Assembly: GCA_963522145.1 (NCBI GenBank)
Contig: CAUQXI010000003.1
Span: 62,001 to 126,000 of the forward strand
DNA length: 64,000 nt
Direction of reading: 5' to 3'
Origin: Mesorhizobium_B sp963522145
GTDB lineage: Bacteria; Pseudomonadota; Alphaproteobacteria; Rhizobiales; Rhizobiaceae
Part shown: in pieces, positions 25,089 through 33,354 of the stretch
Layout: every line of letters begins with the position of its first letter
Numbering within the stretch: position 1 is the first letter of the stretch
Translations under genes and position numbers: made by a program
The notes under the pieces: generated by a model
What the model saw: the letters and a program-made list of their open reading frames with translations, nothing else
What the model was told of the DNA's origin: nothing
Databases searched by the model: none

Positions 25089-26012
25089 CTATACAATCTC
25101 GCGTCGCCAGGGCGGATTGGCCCCGGCGCGCGAGACTGTTACGCGCGCGGCCTTGGCGCCGAGCAACAGTGCGGCCTTGAGCGTGCTTTCGCTGATCTGA
25201 CGGATCGCCGCCTTGGATAACACACCTGCCTCGTGAAGCGAGGCGAGCACGCCTGCATTGAAGGTGTCCCCGGCGCCAACCGTGTCGACCACGGAAACAG
25301 ATTCGGGCGCTACCGAAACGATAGTCTCTCTGGTGTAAGCCGTCGCGTTCTTGGCGCCCCCCGTGACGATCACGACGCTTGGGCCGCTTTCGAGCCAGCG
25401 GCGCGCGACCTCTTCCGGCGAGCCCTGTTCGCCAAACCACGACAGGTCTTCATCGGACAGCTTGACGATGTCGGCCATCGCCATCATGCGTCGCATACGG
25501 TCGAGATGCCTGGCACGGTCGGGGATGAAACCGGGCCGGATGTTGGGATCGAGCATGATGACGCGCCGCTGGTGCTCGCGGCGCATCAGGCTTTCATAGG
25601 CGCTGCCGCATGGTTCTGGGATCAGACTGATCGCGCCGAACAGCATGGCCGTCGCTTCCTCCGGCAGCGTGGGAAGGTCGGCTTCGGAAAGCATCCTTCC
25701 TGCCGTGTTCTCGTCATAGAAAAGGTAAGTCGCCTGCCCGCCGACGAGCCGGACAAATGCCAAGGTGGACGGGCGCTCCGACATCGATGCAAAGCGCGTG
25801 CCGACATGGCTGGCTGCCAGGGTGGAGCGCAGCATGTCGCCGAAGAAATCCGTGGACATGCCGGAAAGGAACTCGACCGGCGCGCCGAGCCGCCCGAGCG
25901 CGATCGCCGTGTTGAACACTGCGCCGCCTGCGTACGGCGCGAAAGCCGGTTCGCCGCCGGTGCTTTCCCTGGGCAGCATGTCGATCAAGGCTTCGCCGCA
26001 ACAGACGATCAT
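25089..26012 (-). CDS. PfkB-family carbohydrate kinase, probable fructokinase
   Basis: 307 residues of the ribokinase/PfkB family: N-terminal GGAVFNTAIALGRLG, the anion-hole and catalytic motif DTVGAGDTFNAG, and VVIVTGGAKNA before it. Context points to fructose: the divergent neighbour of its upstream ROK regulator is frcBCA. In Sinorhizobium the kinase is, as I recall, encoded at the end of the frc operon; here it sits on the far side of the regulator, 148 bases after its stop in the same direction. Converges on bioY with four bases between. Confidence 0.88.
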   Translation of the reverse strand: MIVCCGEALIDMLPRESTGGEPAFAPYAGGAVFNTAIALGRLGAPVEFLSGMSTDFFGDMLRSTLAASHVGTRFASMSERPSTLAFVRLVGGQATYLFYDENTAGRMLSEADLPTLPEEATAMLFGAISLIPEPCGSAYESLMRREHQRRVIMLDPNIRPGFIPDRARHLDRMRRMMAMADIVKLSDEDLSWFGEQGSPEEVARRWLESGPSVVIVTGGAKNATAYTRETIVSVAPESVSVVDTVGAGDTFNAGVLASLHEAGVLSKAAIRQISESTLKAALLLGAKAARVTVSRAGANPPWRREIV

Positions 26013-26160
26013 CGAGAAGAACCCTCAACTTGAACAAAGAACATCAAACGATTGCGGCCTAACTCCGTGCGATGGGTCTGGCAATCGCTGGGGCTGACTC
26101 GACCCCTGAGCCCCGCACAAACAGCGGTTGAGAGAAGAGGCTTCGCTTCTCACGCGCCCG

Positions 26161-27378
26161 TCAAAACTTCTGTGACGCAATGCCGGAGCCGAAAAGAAAC
26201 CGATCCGCGAGCGGCAGGCTGGCGGCGCCGAGCGCCCGCGCATGGACCCCGACGCTTCCCTCATGGATGGCGGGCAGTTGCAGTCCTTCGCTGTCGATCC
26301 GCGTCATGGCCGATCGCACGGCTTCCACCAGCCGGCGTCGCTGATCAGCCGGCATCCAGCCATCGATCACGGCAGTTTCGAAGTCGATCACTGCCGTCGC
26401 CGCCATGATGGCGTAGGCGAGGGCCGCCGACGCCCGATCGATCCACTGCCCGACACTGGGCTCAAGCCCCTCCCAGTCCTCCGGCGCTGTCCAAAGGCGG
26501 CCGCCATCGGTGCCGGCTTCGCCCAGCATGGTTTCAAGAACGGCAAGCGAGGCCGCATCGATCAACTGCATCGGGCCGCGTGGCCCCGGCACCGGCATCG
26601 AACCGAGCGCGCCGGCATTGCCGGTCCGGCCCGCATAAAGGCTGCCGTTCAACACGATGCCGCCGCCGGCGAATGCGCCGAGATAAAAGTAGATGAAGTC
26701 GCCAGAATGACCGTGATCGCCGAACACCAGCTCCGCGCCGCAGGCTGCGGTGGCATCGTTCTCGACATACACTGGAAACGGCAGCGCGGCCTGGATGTCG
26801 GCGCGGATGTCGCGGTGTCGCCACTGCTCCAGAACCTCGGCCGGCGCGCCCGACGCATCCGCCCAACTCCAGAGCTCGAACGGCATGGCAATCCCCAGGC
26901 CCATGATGCGCCCGTTCTGAGCCAGAGTGAGCCCACCGCGCAACTCGGCGACGCTCGCTGTCACGAACTGCACCGTTTCGGTGGGAGACGGATATTTGTA
27001 GGCTTTCCGCAGCATCCCGCGCTGGCAGCCGAGAAAGTCGATGAGGACGACTTCGGCGCTGCGGCGGCCGATCTTGACGCCAAAGGAGAAGGCGCCTTCG
27101 GGATCGAGCGCCATCGGCACGGATGGCTGGCCGACGCGTCCCCTAACCGGCTCCCGGCGGCACAGCAGCCCATCGGCTTCAAGGCCGCGCATGATCACCG
27201 AAACGGTTTGCGCCGATAGCCCCGTCATCCGGGCGATGTCGCTCTTGGGAAGCGCCTCGTGGCGCCGCACCAGCGACAGCACCAACCGCTCATTGGCGTC
27301 GCGCATGCCGCTCTGGTTGGTTCCGAGCGAAGCTGTCGTTCGGCTCGCGCGGCCTTCAGGATTTCCGCTGCTCAGCAT
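26161..27378 (-). CDS. ROK-family transcriptional regulator of the frc genes (FrcR-like)
   Basis: 405 residues: a winged helix-turn-helix about 30-90 (LPKSDIARMTGLSAQTVSVIMRGLEADGLL) followed by an actin-like ROK sugar-binding domain (FSFGVKIGR, VENDATAACGAELVFGD, GRTGNAGALGSMP). The structural-zinc motif CxCGxxGC usual after the GxAGxxG loop is missing, the segment reading VPGPRGPMQLIDA. It most likely binds a sugar and represses frcBCA, and perhaps itself and the downstream kinase, through the palindrome at 27441-27478. Confidence 0.88.
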   Translation of the reverse strand: MLSSGNPEGRASRTTASLGTNQSGMRDANERLVLSLVRRHEALPKSDIARMTGLSAQTVSVIMRGLEADGLLCRREPVRGRVGQPSVPMALDPEGAFSFGVKIGRRSAEVVLIDFLGCQRGMLRKAYKYPSPTETVQFVTASVAELRGGLTLAQNGRIMGLGIAMPFELWSWADASGAPAEVLEQWRHRDIRADIQAALPFPVYVENDATAACGAELVFGDHGHSGDFIYFYLGAFAGGGIVLNGSLYAGRTGNAGALGSMPVPGPRGPMQLIDAASLAVLETMLGEAGTDGGRLWTAPEDWEGLEPSVGQWIDRASAALAYAIMAATAVIDFETAVIDGWMPADQRRRLVEAVRSAMTRIDSEGLQLPAIHEGSVGVHARALGAASLPLADRFLFGSGIASQKF

Positions 27379-27440
27379 GGCGCTTTACTGGTTCTCCCCT
27401 TCCAGCGTGCCTGCCGGAGGAGTGCTGCGCCCCATGCCCC

Positions 27441-27478
27441 CTGTCAATACTAAATCACGTTGATTTACTTATTGACAG
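27441..27478. promoter_or_regulatory. 38-bp palindromic operator with divergent -35 elements (frcB / ROK regulator)
   Basis: Outer arms CTGTCAATA (27441-27449) and TATTGACAG (27470-27478) are exact reverse complements; inner arms TAAATCA (27451-27457) and TGATTTA (27461-27467) are too, around CGT. Only one extra base breaks the symmetry. Each outer arm contains TTGACA on one strand (27472-27477 forward, 27442-27447 reverse), so bidirectional -35 boxes are built into the operator; -10 boxes are weak. Most likely bound by the adjacent ROK protein. Confidence 0.75.
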
Positions 27479-27542
27479 CTATCCGTCTCCGTTGTCTCCT
27501 CCTGATCAGGCTTGGCCGTCGGGAGGACGTGTCGGCCCGCTG

Positions 27543-27560
27543 CTCCTGCTCATGCAGGAG
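27543..27560 (+). other. Hairpin in the frcB leader
   Basis: CTCCTGC (27543-27549), loop TCAT, GCAGGAG (27554-27560): a perfect 7-bp stem whose 3' arm carries an anti-SD-like GGAG, 14 bases before the true Shine-Dalgarno of frcB. It may stabilise the leader or be a regulatory-RNA target; no direct evidence. Confidence 0.4.
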
Positions 27561-27585
27561 GGGCGACACTGACTGGGAGGAACCT

Positions 27586-28620
27586 GTGACGAAGACCCTT
27601 TTCAAGGCCGGCCTGTTCGCCGCATCTGCTGTTTCGCTTTCTTTCTTTGCGTCCGCCGCCTCCGCTCAGGACGCGGTCGGCGCGTGCCTGATCACCAAGA
27701 CCGACACCAACCCCTTCTTCGTGAAGATGAAGGAGGGCGCGACCGCCAAGGCGAAGGAACTCGGCGTCAACCTGAAGGCCTATGCCGGCAAGATCGATGG
27801 CGACTCCGAAAGCCAGGTGGCCGCGATCGAAAGCTGCATCGCTGACGGCGCGAAGGGCATCCTGCTCGCGGCCTCAGACACCAAGGGCATCGTGCCCACG
27901 GTGCAGAAGGCGCGTGATGCAGGGCTCCTCGTGATCGCGCTTGACACCCCGCTTGAACCCGCCAACGCCGCCGACGCGACATTCGCGACCGATAATCTCC
28001 TGGCCGGCAAGCTGATCGGGCAGTGGGCTGCGGCCACGCTCGGCGACAAGGCCAAGGATGCCAAGATCGGCTTCCTGGATCTTGTGCCCTCCCAGCCCAC
28101 CGTGGATGTTCTCCGTGACCAGGGCTTCATGATCGGCTTCGGCATCGACCCCAAGGATGCCAATCGGATCGGCGACGAGGATGACGCGCGCATCGTCGGT
28201 CACGATGTCACCAACGGCAACGAGGAAGGCGGCCGCAAGGCCATGGAAAACCTGCTCCAGAAGGATCCCGGCATCAACGTGATCCATACGATCAACGAGC
28301 CCGCGGCAGTCGGCGCCTATCAGGCGCTCAAGGCGGTCGGGCTCGAAAGCCAGGTGCTGATCGTGTCCGTGGACGGCGGTTGCCCTGGTGTTAAGTCGGT
28401 GCAGGAAGGCGTCATCGGCGCGACCTCGCAGCAATACCCGCTCCAGATGGCGGCGCTCGGCGTGGAGGCCATCAAGAAGTTCGCCGACAGCGGCGAGAAG
28501 CCCAAACCCACCGAAGGCAAGGAGTTCTTCGACACGGGCGTGGCGCTCGTCACCGACAAGCCGGCATCGGGCGTCGACTCGATCGACACCAAAGCCGGCA
28601 CGGACAAGTGCTGGGGCTGA
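27586..28620 (+). CDS. frcB: Fructose ABC transporter, periplasmic substrate-binding protein
   Basis: 344-residue sugar-binding protein of the ribose/fructose CUT2 type. A signal peptide ends at ASA-QDA (about 27/28). The mature part starts VGACLITKTDTNPFF and contains the hinge region IVSVDGGCPGVKSVQEGVIGATSQQ, typical of FrcB. The start is GTG 27586, with GGGAGG six bases upstream; the frame is open further up but without signal peptide. Separated by 154 bases and a hairpin from frcC, the usual arrangement for an over-expressed binding protein. Confidence 0.94.
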   Translation: MTKTLFKAGLFAASAVSLSFFASAASAQDAVGACLITKTDTNPFFVKMKEGATAKAKELGVNLKAYAGKIDGDSESQVAAIESCIADGAKGILLAASDTKGIVPTVQKARDAGLLVIALDTPLEPANAADATFATDNLLAGKLIGQWAAATLGDKAKDAKIGFLDLVPSQPTVDVLRDQGFMIGFGIDPKDANRIGDEDDARIVGHDVTNGNEEGGRKAMENLLQKDPGINVIHTINEPAAVGAYQALKAVGLESQVLIVSVDGGCPGVKSVQEGVIGATSQQYPLQMAALGVEAIKKFADSGEKPKPTEGKEFFDTGVALVTDKPASGVDSIDTKAGTDKCWG

Positions 28621-28642
28621 AGGCTGCGCGCTTCGAACATCT

Positions 28643-28667
28643 CCGACCGGGACCCTGTCTCGGTCGG
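28643..28667 (+). terminator. Intercistronic hairpin between frcB and frcC (attenuator/stabiliser)
   Basis: CCGACCGGGA (28643-28652), loop CCCTG, TCTCGGTCGG (28658-28667): a 10-bp stem with one G-T pair and no T-run. It starts 22 bases after the frcB stop. Such structures protect the upstream mRNA from 3' exonucleases or partly terminate transcription, leaving more binding protein than permease. Confidence 0.6.
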
Positions 28668-28774
28668 GATCGCGCTTCTGCATGTGAGCTAGTCTCACTT
28701 GCCGCGGAGTGATCGGCGGTTGAAAAGGCAATAAGAACAAGCGGCTCGCCAACTGTTCTGCCGGGAGAAGAAGA

Positions 28775-29839
28775 ATGGCGCAGGCGCAGGACTTCGAGCG
28801 GGTGATCGAGGAAAGCGATCGCAGCGTCGCTGCCTTTGATCAGCATGGCGTGCCGCTCGTCAAACGGGCGCAGCACTTTCTTCACTCCACGCCCGCCGCC
28901 GTTCCGCTGATCGTTTTGGTCGCGGCGATCGTCGTCTTCGGCGCCACCATCGGCGGACGCTTCTTCTCCTCCTATACGCTGACCCTCATCCTCCAGCAGA
29001 TCGCCATCGTTGGCATTCTGGGCGCGGCGCAGACACTAGTGATTCTGACCGCGGGCATCGATCTGTCCATCGGCGTGATCATGGTGATCTCGGCCGTGAT
29101 CATGGGCAACTGCGCCGTGACCTACGGTTTGCCCGCGCCGCTTGCGATCCTGGCCGGGCTCGGCGCTGGCGCAGCCTGCGGCCTTCTCAATGGATGGCTG
29201 GTCGCCTTCATGAGGCTGCCGCCGTTTATTGTCACGCTTGGCACCTGGAACATCGTGATGGCCACGAATTTCATCTACTCGGCCAACGAAACGATCCGCG
29301 ACGCGGATGTGGGCGCGAATGCGCCGCTGCTGCACCTTTTCGGCACGAGTTTCAAACTCGGCGCGGCGGTGCTGACGCTTGGCGTGCTCGCCATGGTGCT
29401 TCTGGTACTGCTGCTCTGGTATGTGCTGAACCACACGGCGTGGGGACGGCATGTCTATGCGGTGGGCGACGATCCTGAAGCAGCGAAGCTGTCGGGCATC
29501 CAGACGCGGAAGGTTCTTCTGGCGGTTTATGCGATCGCCGGCCTGATCGCCGGTTTCGCCGCATGGGTCTCGATCGGGCGCAATGGCTCGATCTCTCCAT
29601 CCGCCGCGGTCACCGACTACAATCTTCAGGCCATCACGGCTGCGGTGATCGGCGGCATCTCGCTCTTCGGAGGACGCGGCTCGATTCTGGGCACCCTGTT
29701 TGGAGCCATGATCGTGGGCGTTGTGTCGATGGGCCTCAACATGCTGGGTGCCGACCCCCAATGGAAGGTTCTGCTGACCGGCGTCCTCATCATCGGAGCG
29801 GTGGCCGTCGACCGGTGGATCAGGAAGGTTTCGATGTGA
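28775..29839 (+). CDS. frcC: Fructose ABC transporter, permease
   Basis: 354-residue CUT2 permease with about eight to ten membrane helices. Family strings: AAQTLVILTAGIDLSIGVIM, RLPPFIVTLGTWNIVMATNF and the EAA-like loop GRHVYAVGDDPEAAKLSGIQ, then GGISLFGGRGSILGT. A cytoplasmic N-terminus of about 40 residues precedes the first helix. It dimerises in the inner membrane and works with frcA. GGGAGAAG lies upstream of ATG 28775. The stop is two bases before frcA. Confidence 0.94.
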   Translation: MAQAQDFERVIEESDRSVAAFDQHGVPLVKRAQHFLHSTPAAVPLIVLVAAIVVFGATIGGRFFSSYTLTLILQQIAIVGILGAAQTLVILTAGIDLSIGVIMVISAVIMGNCAVTYGLPAPLAILAGLGAGAACGLLNGWLVAFMRLPPFIVTLGTWNIVMATNFIYSANETIRDADVGANAPLLHLFGTSFKLGAAVLTLGVLAMVLLVLLLWYVLNHTAWGRHVYAVGDDPEAAKLSGIQTRKVLLAVYAIAGLIAGFAAWVSIGRNGSISPSAAVTDYNLQAITAAVIGGISLFGGRGSILGTLFGAMIVGVVSMGLNMLGADPQWKVLLTGVLIIGAVAVDRWIRKVSM

Positions 29840-29841
29840 CA

Positions 29842-30624
29842 ATGAGCGCGCAGCCCCTTCTCTCCGCACGCGGCTTGATCAAGCGCTATGGTCGCGTCAC
29901 CGCCCTCGATCATGCCGACTTCGACCTTTACCCGGGCGAAATCCTTGCGGTGATCGGCGACAACGGAGCGGGAAAGTCCTCGCTGATCAAGGCACTGTCG
30001 GGCGCCATACTGCCCGACGGCGGCGAGATCAGGCTCGACGGGCAGCCGGTGCGCTTCTCCTCGCCAATGGAGGCACGGGATGCGGGCATCGAGACCGTGT
30101 ACCAGAACCTGGCGCTATCGCCCGCTCTATCAATCGCCGACAACATGTTCCTCGGCCGCGAAATCCGACGCCCGGGCGTGGTGGGCAAGTGGTTCCGCAT
30201 GCTCGATCGTCCGGCGATGGAGCGGCGCGCGCGGGAAAAGCTGACCGAACTCGGCCTGTTGACCATCCAGAATATCTCGCAGGCGGTGGAAACGCTTTCC
30301 GGAGGGCAGCGGCAGGGCGTGGCAGTCGCACGTGCGGCGGCCTTCGGCTCGAAAGTCGTCATCATGGATGAGCCGACGGCAGCGCTCGGCGTAAAGGAGT
30401 CGCGCCGAGTGCTGGAGTTGATCCTGGATGTGAAGAAACGCGGCCTCCCCATCGTGCTCATCTCGCACAACATGCCGCATGTCTTCGAGGTGGCCGACCG
30501 CATCCACATCCACCGCCTGGGCCGGCGGCTCTGCGTGGTCGACCCCAAGCTGATCTCCATGTCCGATGCGGTGGCACTGATGACCGGCGCGAAGAAGCCG
30601 CCGGAAGAAGCGCTCGCTGCCTGA
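29842..30624 (+). CDS. frcA: Fructose ABC transporter, ATP-binding protein
   Basis: 260-residue single-domain ATPase, unlike the duplicated RbsA/AraG type. Walker A GDNGAGKSSLIKAL, signature LSGGQRQGVAVARA, Walker B VVIMDEPTAALG and switch His in LISHNMPHVFEVADRI are intact. The ATG at 29842 follows the frcC stop by two bases (the frame continues upstream but overlaps frcC). Last gene of frcBCA; glgP begins 151 bases later in the same direction. Confidence 0.95.
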   Translation: MSAQPLLSARGLIKRYGRVTALDHADFDLYPGEILAVIGDNGAGKSSLIKALSGAILPDGGEIRLDGQPVRFSSPMEARDAGIETVYQNLALSPALSIADNMFLGREIRRPGVVGKWFRMLDRPAMERRAREKLTELGLLTIQNISQAVETLSGGQRQGVAVARAAAFGSKVVIMDEPTAALGVKESRRVLELILDVKKRGLPIVLISHNMPHVFEVADRIHIHRLGRRLCVVDPKLISMSDAVALMTGAKKPPEEALAA

Positions 30625-30775
30625 CGCGTGGCTTCGCGGCAACGCCCTTGCCTGACCTTCTCGGCTGCTGCTTTGAAACGATTGAAGTCTTTTTGTCGTC
30701 ATCTTAGCAGGGGTAGGGGAGACGCTCCGCGTTCCCGCCGCTATTCACGCGACCATGGAAGGACCTCGAGGCGCC

Positions 30776-33244
30776 ATGACTTCCTCGCTCGATGCCGCAT
30801 CGCTTGCAACGCTCAACCCCGATCCGAAGTCGCTCGCCGACGAAATCCTGAAAGCGTTGCGCTATCGCCTGGGCAAGGACGAGACCGTCGCCACGCCGCA
30901 CGACTGGCTGGACGCATCGATCCGCGTGGTGCGCGACCGCATCGTCGACCGCTGGATCGAGTCCACCAAGAAGGCTTACGAGCAGGGTCGCAAGCGAGTC
31001 TACTACCTGTCTTTGGAGTTCCTGATCGGCCGGCTGATGCGGGATGCCTTCTCCAATATCGGCCTGATGGATGACATGCGCGCGGCGCTCGAGTCGCTCG
31101 GGGTGGACATCGACATGGTGGCCGCGCTGGAACCCGATGCGGCACTCGGCAATGGCGGCCTCGGCCGGCTCGCCGCCTGCTTCATGGAATCCATGGCAAC
31201 CGTCGACGTGCCCGCTCATGGCTATGGCATCCGCTATGCCAATGGCATGTTCCGGCAGGAGTTTTCCGACGGCTTTCAGGTGGAACTGCCCGAGAATTGG
31301 CTTGATCACGGCAACCCGTGGGAATTCGAGCGTCGCGAGCGCTCCTTCGAGATTGGCTTTGGCGGATCGGTCGAGTCCGTGTCCGATGAGGACGGCCGGC
31401 TGGAGCGCCATGTCTGGAAGCCCACCGAGCGCTTGCTCGCCGTGCCCTATGACACGCCCGTGGTCGGCTGGCGCGGCAAGCGGGTGAACACGCTGCGGCT
31501 CTGGTCGGCCCTGCCGATCGACCCGATCCTCCTCGACGCATTCAACGCCGGCGACTATACGGGCGCGCTTCGGGAATCCAACAGCGCGGAAACCCTTACC
31601 CGCGTGCTTTACCCCGCGGACAGCCATCAGGCCGGCCAGGAACTTCGGCTTCGACAGGAGTATTTCTTCTCCGCCGCCTCCCTGCAGGACATCCTTCAGC
31701 GGCATATCAGCCAGCATGGGGACCTGTCGCTTCTGCCCCAGAAGGCTGCGATCCATCTCAACGATACGCACCCGGCGATCGCTGTCGCCGAACTGATGCG
31801 GCTATTGACAGATGTTCACGGGCTGGGTTTCGACGCGGCCTGGGACATCACGCGCGGCACCTTCGCTTACACCAACCACACGCTCCTGCCCGAGGCGCTG
31901 GAAAGCTGGCCGGTGCCTTTGCTGGAGCGTCTGCTGCCGCGTCACATGCAGATCGTCTACGCCATCAATGCACAGCTTCTGATCGAAGCGCGCGCCGTTG
32001 AGCGCTTTGACGACGAGGGCGTCAAGCGCATCTCGCTAATCGATGAGAACGGGGGGCGACGGGTCCGCATGGGCAATCTCGCCTTTGCCGGCTCGCACTC
32101 CATCAACGGCGTGTCGGCGCTTCATACCGACCTGATGAAGGAAACGGTTTTCGCGGACCTTCACAGGCTTTACCCGGAACGTATCAACAACAAGACCAAT
32201 GGCATCACCCCCCGGCGCTGGCTGATGCAGTGCAATGCTGGGCTTGCCGGTCTGATCGGCGAGGCGATCGGCAACCGCTTCGAGGACGACATTTCGGCCT
32301 TGAAGGACTTGGAGCCGCTCGCGCAGGACGGTGCGTTCCGTGAGAAGTTCGCCGCCGTCAAGCGCCGCAATAAGGAACGGCTGGCCGGTCTCGTCTCTGA
32401 GCGAATGGGCATTCGTATCGATCCCTCCGCTCTGTTCGACATCCAGATCAAGCGCATCCACGAGTACAAGCGGCAGCTTCTGAACATCGTCGAAGCGGTG
32501 GCGCTTTACGACCAGATACGCTCGCAGCCTGAGAAGGATTGGATGCCGCGGGTGAAATTCTTCGGCGGCAAGGCGGCGCCGAGCTATCAAAACGCCAAGC
32601 TCATCATAAAGCTCGCCAATGACGTGGCGCGCGTGATCAATCGCGATCCGGCGGTACGCGACCTGCTCAAGATCGTATTCATGCCGAACTACAATGTAAG
32701 CCTCGCTGAGGTGATGGTGCCGGCGGCTGATCTGAGCGAGCAGATTTCGACGGCAGGCATGGAAGCGTCCGGCACGGGCAACATGAAATTCGCGCTGAAC
32801 GGTGCGCTGACGATCGGCACGCTGGACGGTGCGAATGTCGAGATCCGAGAATGCGTCGGCGAGGAAAACATCTTCATCTTCGGCCTTACCGCAGAGGAGG
32901 TCGCCGCCAAGCGGCGCGACGGCTACGTTCCCCGTGACCTGATCGCCGCGTCGCCGGAGCTCGCGCAGGCGCTTTCAGCCATTTCCTCGGGCGTGTTTTC
33001 TCCCGACGATCCGGATCGTTATCGCGAGTTGATGGACGGAATCTACGAGCGTGACTGGTTCATGGTGGCGGCCGACTTTGATGCGTTCACCGCCGCTCAG
33101 CGTGAGGTGGACCGCTTGTGGATCGACAGTCCGCAATGGAACGCCAAGGCCGTGCTGAACGTGGCGCGCATGCCCTGGTTCTCTTCGGACCGCACAATCC
33201 GGCAATATGCCGACGAGATCTGGCATACGCCGACCACCGCATGA
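30776..33244 (+). CDS. glgP: Glycogen phosphorylase
   Basis: Releases glucose-1-phosphate from glycogen using phosphate and PLP. 822 residues from ATG 30776 (an in-frame ATG at 30755 is also possible). The PLP-binding lysine is K671 in SGTGNMKFALNGALTIGTLDG; other family strings are GNGGLGRLAACFMES and QIKRIHEYKRQLLN. The mobilising enzyme leads a cluster that otherwise makes glycogen. 151 bases without any terminator separate it from frcA, so both read-through and a separate promoter are possible. Confidence 0.97.
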   Translation: MTSSLDAASLATLNPDPKSLADEILKALRYRLGKDETVATPHDWLDASIRVVRDRIVDRWIESTKKAYEQGRKRVYYLSLEFLIGRLMRDAFSNIGLMDDMRAALESLGVDIDMVAALEPDAALGNGGLGRLAACFMESMATVDVPAHGYGIRYANGMFRQEFSDGFQVELPENWLDHGNPWEFERRERSFEIGFGGSVESVSDEDGRLERHVWKPTERLLAVPYDTPVVGWRGKRVNTLRLWSALPIDPILLDAFNAGDYTGALRESNSAETLTRVLYPADSHQAGQELRLRQEYFFSAASLQDILQRHISQHGDLSLLPQKAAIHLNDTHPAIAVAELMRLLTDVHGLGFDAAWDITRGTFAYTNHTLLPEALESWPVPLLERLLPRHMQIVYAINAQLLIEARAVERFDDEGVKRISLIDENGGRRVRMGNLAFAGSHSINGVSALHTDLMKETVFADLHRLYPERINNKTNGITPRRWLMQCNAGLAGLIGEAIGNRFEDDISALKDLEPLAQDGAFREKFAAVKRRNKERLAGLVSERMGIRIDPSALFDIQIKRIHEYKRQLLNIVEAVALYDQIRSQPEKDWMPRVKFFGGKAAPSYQNAKLIIKLANDVARVINRDPAVRDLLKIVFMPNYNVSLAEVMVPAADLSEQISTAGMEASGTGNMKFALNGALTIGTLDGANVEIRECVGEENIFIFGLTAEEVAAKRRDGYVPRDLIAASPELAQALSAISSGVFSPDDPDRYRELMDGIYERDWFMVAADFDAFTAAQREVDRLWIDSPQWNAKAVLNVARMPWFSSDRTIRQYADEIWHTPTTA

Positions 33245-33354
33245 GGCGATAAACCGAAGGCCGTCTTCTGCGCCGTCTGGTTTTGGGAACCTGCCGCTCC
33301 AGATAGAAGGGAGCCGGAAAACCGCCGGCGTCTGCAAAGGAGGGTCTGAACGGC

